A DNA stretch of 64,000 nucleotides from Flavonifractor sp. An92. GTDB taxonomy: Bacteria; Bacillota; Clostridia; Oscillospirales; Oscillospiraceae. The notes below the pieces were generated by a model. The model saw nothing but the letters and a program-made list of their open reading frames with translations. It did not search any database and had not been told where the DNA came from. Every line of letters begins with the position of its first letter. Position 1 is the first letter of the stretch. Below are positions 62,213 through 64,000 of the stretch, piece after piece. The stretch is from the NCBI RefSeq assembly GCF_002159175.1, contig NZ_NFGZ01000010.1:55211-119210 (forward strand), in the 5' to 3' direction. The translations under genes were made by a program, and so were the position numbers.

Positions 62213-63486
62213 GCGTCCTCCCCGGGCCGGACCACGGCCAGCGCGGAGCGCTCCGCGGTACACCAGGTGCGCAGGGCCTCCTCCACGTCGGCCTGGGCCA
62301 CGGTGTCAAAGACGGCGGGGAAGTCCAGATAGTCCACCCCGGCGAAGTAGCCCTGGGCCTGCTCGATGCAGACCTGCTCCTCGGAGTTGAGGGCGCAGAC
62401 CATGCTGCCGTAGGAGGCCTTTTTGAGCCGCTGGAAGAGGGCGGCGTCCACGCCCTCCCGGCCCAGGCGCTCCGCCTCAGCCAGCAGGGCGTCCTTCACG
62501 GCCTGGGGGTCCTTGCTCTCGCCGCCGGCGTAGAGGAAGGCGCAGCCGGGGTAGGCCTCGTACCCGCAGCCGAATTTCTGGTTGATGAGCCCCTCCCGGT
62601 AGAGTTTGGCGTACAGGGAAGAGGAGGAGCCGCAGAGCACCTCCATGGCCAGGGTGCCGATGAGCTGACGGCGCAGCCGCTCCTGGCCCATGGGGGCGGG
62701 GTCGGCCTTGAAGCCCAGCTGGAAGATGGGGGTGGACACCGCCATCTTCCGCTCCCGCAGGGATTCGGCGGCAGTTGCCGGCTCCTCCGGGCCGTAGTCC
62801 CGCTGGATGGGGGGATTGCCCTCCTTGGGCAAAATCTCCCGGGCGATGGCGCACACCCGCTCCGGGTCCACGTTGCCGGAGACGCACAGGACCATGTTGG
62901 AGGGGTTGTAGAAGGCCTTGTGACAGGCGTAGAGGGTGTCGGCGGTGATGTGGGAGATGGACTCCCGGCTTCCCGCCACGGAGACCCGGATGGGGTGGTG
63001 CTCATAGAGCCCGGCGAGGAGGTTCATAAAGACCTGCCACTCGGGGTCGTCCTCGATCATCTGGATCTCCTGGCCGATGATGCCCTGCTCCTTGTCCACG
63101 CTCTCCTGGGTGAACCAGGGGATGGAGACGAAGGAGAGGAGGATTTTCAGGTTTTCCTCAAACTTCTCGGTGCACTCGAAGTAGTAGCCGGTGATGGCCG
63201 AACTGGTGAATGCGTTGGGGGAGGCGCCGTTGGCGGCCAGGTCCTGGAGGGCGTTGCCGTCCTGGGTGTCGAACATCTTGTGCTCCAGGAAGTGGGCCAC
63301 ACCGGCGGGGGTGTCCTGCCACGCGCCGTCCAGGGAGAAGCGCATATCCATGCCGCCGTAATTGGTGGCGAAAAAGGCAAAACTCTTCTGAAAACCGGGG
63401 CGGGGGTTCACAAAGACGGTGAGGCCGTTGTCCAGCTTTTCCTGCCAGAGGGACTCGCCCACGCGGGTATACTGTTTCTGTTCCAT
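62209..63486 (-). CDS. M16-family zinc peptidase (active subunit)
   Basis: A 425-aa protein. The inverted zinc motif HFLEH (in GVAHFLEHKMFDT) is intact with downstream Glu in VDKEQGIIGQEIQM. The C-terminal M16 domain follows (LRRQLIGTLAMEVLCGSSSS). It is of the YlmH/YmfH-like type found as a pair with a partner lacking the motif. The partner gene lies directly upstream, with its stop adjoining this start (TAAATG). Such pairs process peptides inside the cell; the substrate here is unknown. Start of a coupled operon with lgt and folD. Confidence 0.92.
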   Translation of the reverse strand: MEQKQYTRVGESLWQEKLDNGLTVFVNPRPGFQKSFAFFATNYGGMDMRFSLDGAWQDTPAGVAHFLEHKMFDTQDGNALQDLAANGASPNAFTSSAITGYYFECTEKFEENLKILLSFVSIPWFTQESVDKEQGIIGQEIQMIEDDPEWQVFMNLLAGLYEHHPIRVSVAGSRESISHITADTLYACHKAFYNPSNMVLCVSGNVDPERVCAIAREILPKEGNPPIQRDYGPEEPATAAESLRERKMAVSTPIFQLGFKADPAPMGQERLRRQLIGTLAMEVLCGSSSSLYAKLYREGLINQKFGCGYEAYPGCAFLYAGGESKDPQAVKDALLAEAERLGREGVDAALFQRLKKASYGSMVCALNSEEQVCIEQAQGYFAGVDYLDFPAVFDTVAQADVEEALRTWCTAERSALAVVRPGEDA

Positions 63487-64000
63487 TTAGCGGGAAACCT
63501 CCTTGCCCTTGAGGAAATAGACGGTGTCCAGGGTGAAGGCGGAGAAGGCCGCCACGACCTCTTCCCGGGTGACGTTCTCCACCCGGGCGGCCAGGGCCTC
63601 CGGGTCCTCGGCGAGCCCGGCGGTGGCCTGACCCAGCCAGTAGTCCTCCAGGCGGCCTTGGGAGTCGCCGGTGGCGCGCAGGGCGCTGACCACCGAGCGG
63701 CGGGCGCCCTCCAGCTCCCAGTCCTCGATCTGGCCGGCCTTGCAGGCCTCCAGCTGGGCCAGGATCTCGGCCCGGGCGGCGTCCACTTTGTCGAACTCCA
63801 CACCGGAGGAGACCAGCAGCACGCCCTTGCACTTATCCAGCGCGGAGCTGGCGTAGTAGCACAGGGAGAGCTTTTCCCGCACGTTGAGGAAGAGCTTGGA
63901 GGTGGTGGTGCCGCCGTAGACGGCGTTGGCCATCAGCAGGGCGGGGAAGGACTGGTCCCACACCCGGCCGCCCACGGTAAAGCCCATGGTCAGCTTGCCC
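63487..64000 (-). CDS. M16-family peptidase-like partner (N-terminal part beyond the window)
   Basis: The frame is open to the window edge and 171 codons are visible. It covers the C-terminal M16 domain: FPALLMANAVYGGTTTSKLF, NVREKLSLCYYASSAL (the conserved R..Y region), and LEGARRSVVSALRATGDSQG. The N-terminal half, where a HxxEH motif would be, is outside. In Firmicutes such genes (YmfF-like) encode the inactive partner of the next peptidase. It ends one base before the start of the active subunit. Confidence 0.88.
   Translation of the reverse strand, partial: GKLTMGFTVGGRVWDQSFPALLMANAVYGGTTTSKLFLNVREKLSLCYYASSALDKCKGVLLVSSGVEFDKVDAARAEILAQLEACKAGQIEDWELEGARRSVVSALRATGDSQGRLEDYWLGQATAGLAEDPEALAARVENVTREEVVAAFSAFTLDTVYFLKGKEVSR

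Overview
This 64 kb window is a GC-rich chromosomal segment of a spore-forming, anaerobic Firmicute. I infer a gut Oscillospiraceae-type organism (Flavonifractor/Lawsonibacter/Pseudoflavonifractor-like) from gene content only. The signs are SAM-I and T-box leaders, SigA promoters with 17-base spacers, a biotin Na+-pumping oxaloacetate decarboxylase, a K+-dependent membrane pyrophosphatase, a hybrid cluster protein, SpoIID-type and DUF421/DUF4363 proteins, and frequent TTG/GTG starts behind strong Shine-Dalgarno sites. I see no phage, IS element, CRISPR array or rRNA.

Layout. 1-1408: end of the histidine operon (hisF-hisI-hisE). 1450-6314: SpoIID/peptidoglycan-binding genes, tRNA-Pro(GGG), a Cys-rich mini-protein, a nucleotidyltransferase, a DUF624 protein and an apparently inactive rhomboid with a zinc ribbon. 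6405-10237: a pyruvyltransferase/FrhB fusion divergent from SAM-riboswitch-controlled metK. 10319-13793: a LarA-family racemase plus malic enzyme operon with a divergent LysR gene. 13940-20820: a compact amide/imide cluster (nitrilase-fold amidase, HpPgdA/imidase-like deacetylase-fold enzyme, 109-aa unknown, CobW-type GTPase, NCS1 permease, 52-aa membrane peptide, FadR-type regulator, C45 Ntn hydrolase). 20868-27600: PHP phosphoesterase, T-box-controlled leuA, a candidate structured RNA and the oadA-oadG-BCCP-oadB pump. 28081-36688: flavoproteins, pyrG with an attenuator-like leader, cupin-hcp, PadR with two membrane proteins, an HD hydrolase and GIY-YIG. 36803-43427: uridine phosphorylase, a secreted protein, hppA, HPt plus HD-GYP response regulator, QueG-like protein. 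43474-48593: L-lactate dehydrogenase, hydrolase, UvrD-like helicase, coiled-coil protein. 48638-53570: galactose (Leloir) operon galK-galE-galT with a GalR-type repressor. 54063-64000: DUF4363/DUF421 pair, carAB, a membrane-anchored protein, folD-lgt and two M16 peptidases, the last cut by the window edge.

How they fit. The malic enzyme/racemase operon, oxaloacetate decarboxylase, lactate dehydrogenase and pyrophosphatase describe C3/C4 fermentation linked to ion pumping. hcp and ldh share a GTTGT-N4-ACAAC palindrome at about -41.5 of their predicted starts, suggesting one CRP/FNR-type activator. The most interesting region is 13940-20820. I read it as a pathway that imports a cyclic imide or similar N-heterocycle, opens it with a zinc enzyme, and deamidates the half-amide to a dicarboxylate, with its own FadR-type switch.

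Three intergenic copies (27685-28063, 33203-33585, 53662-54046) of a roughly 380-bp hairpin-rich element with terminal inverted repeats form a dispersed family I do not recognise.
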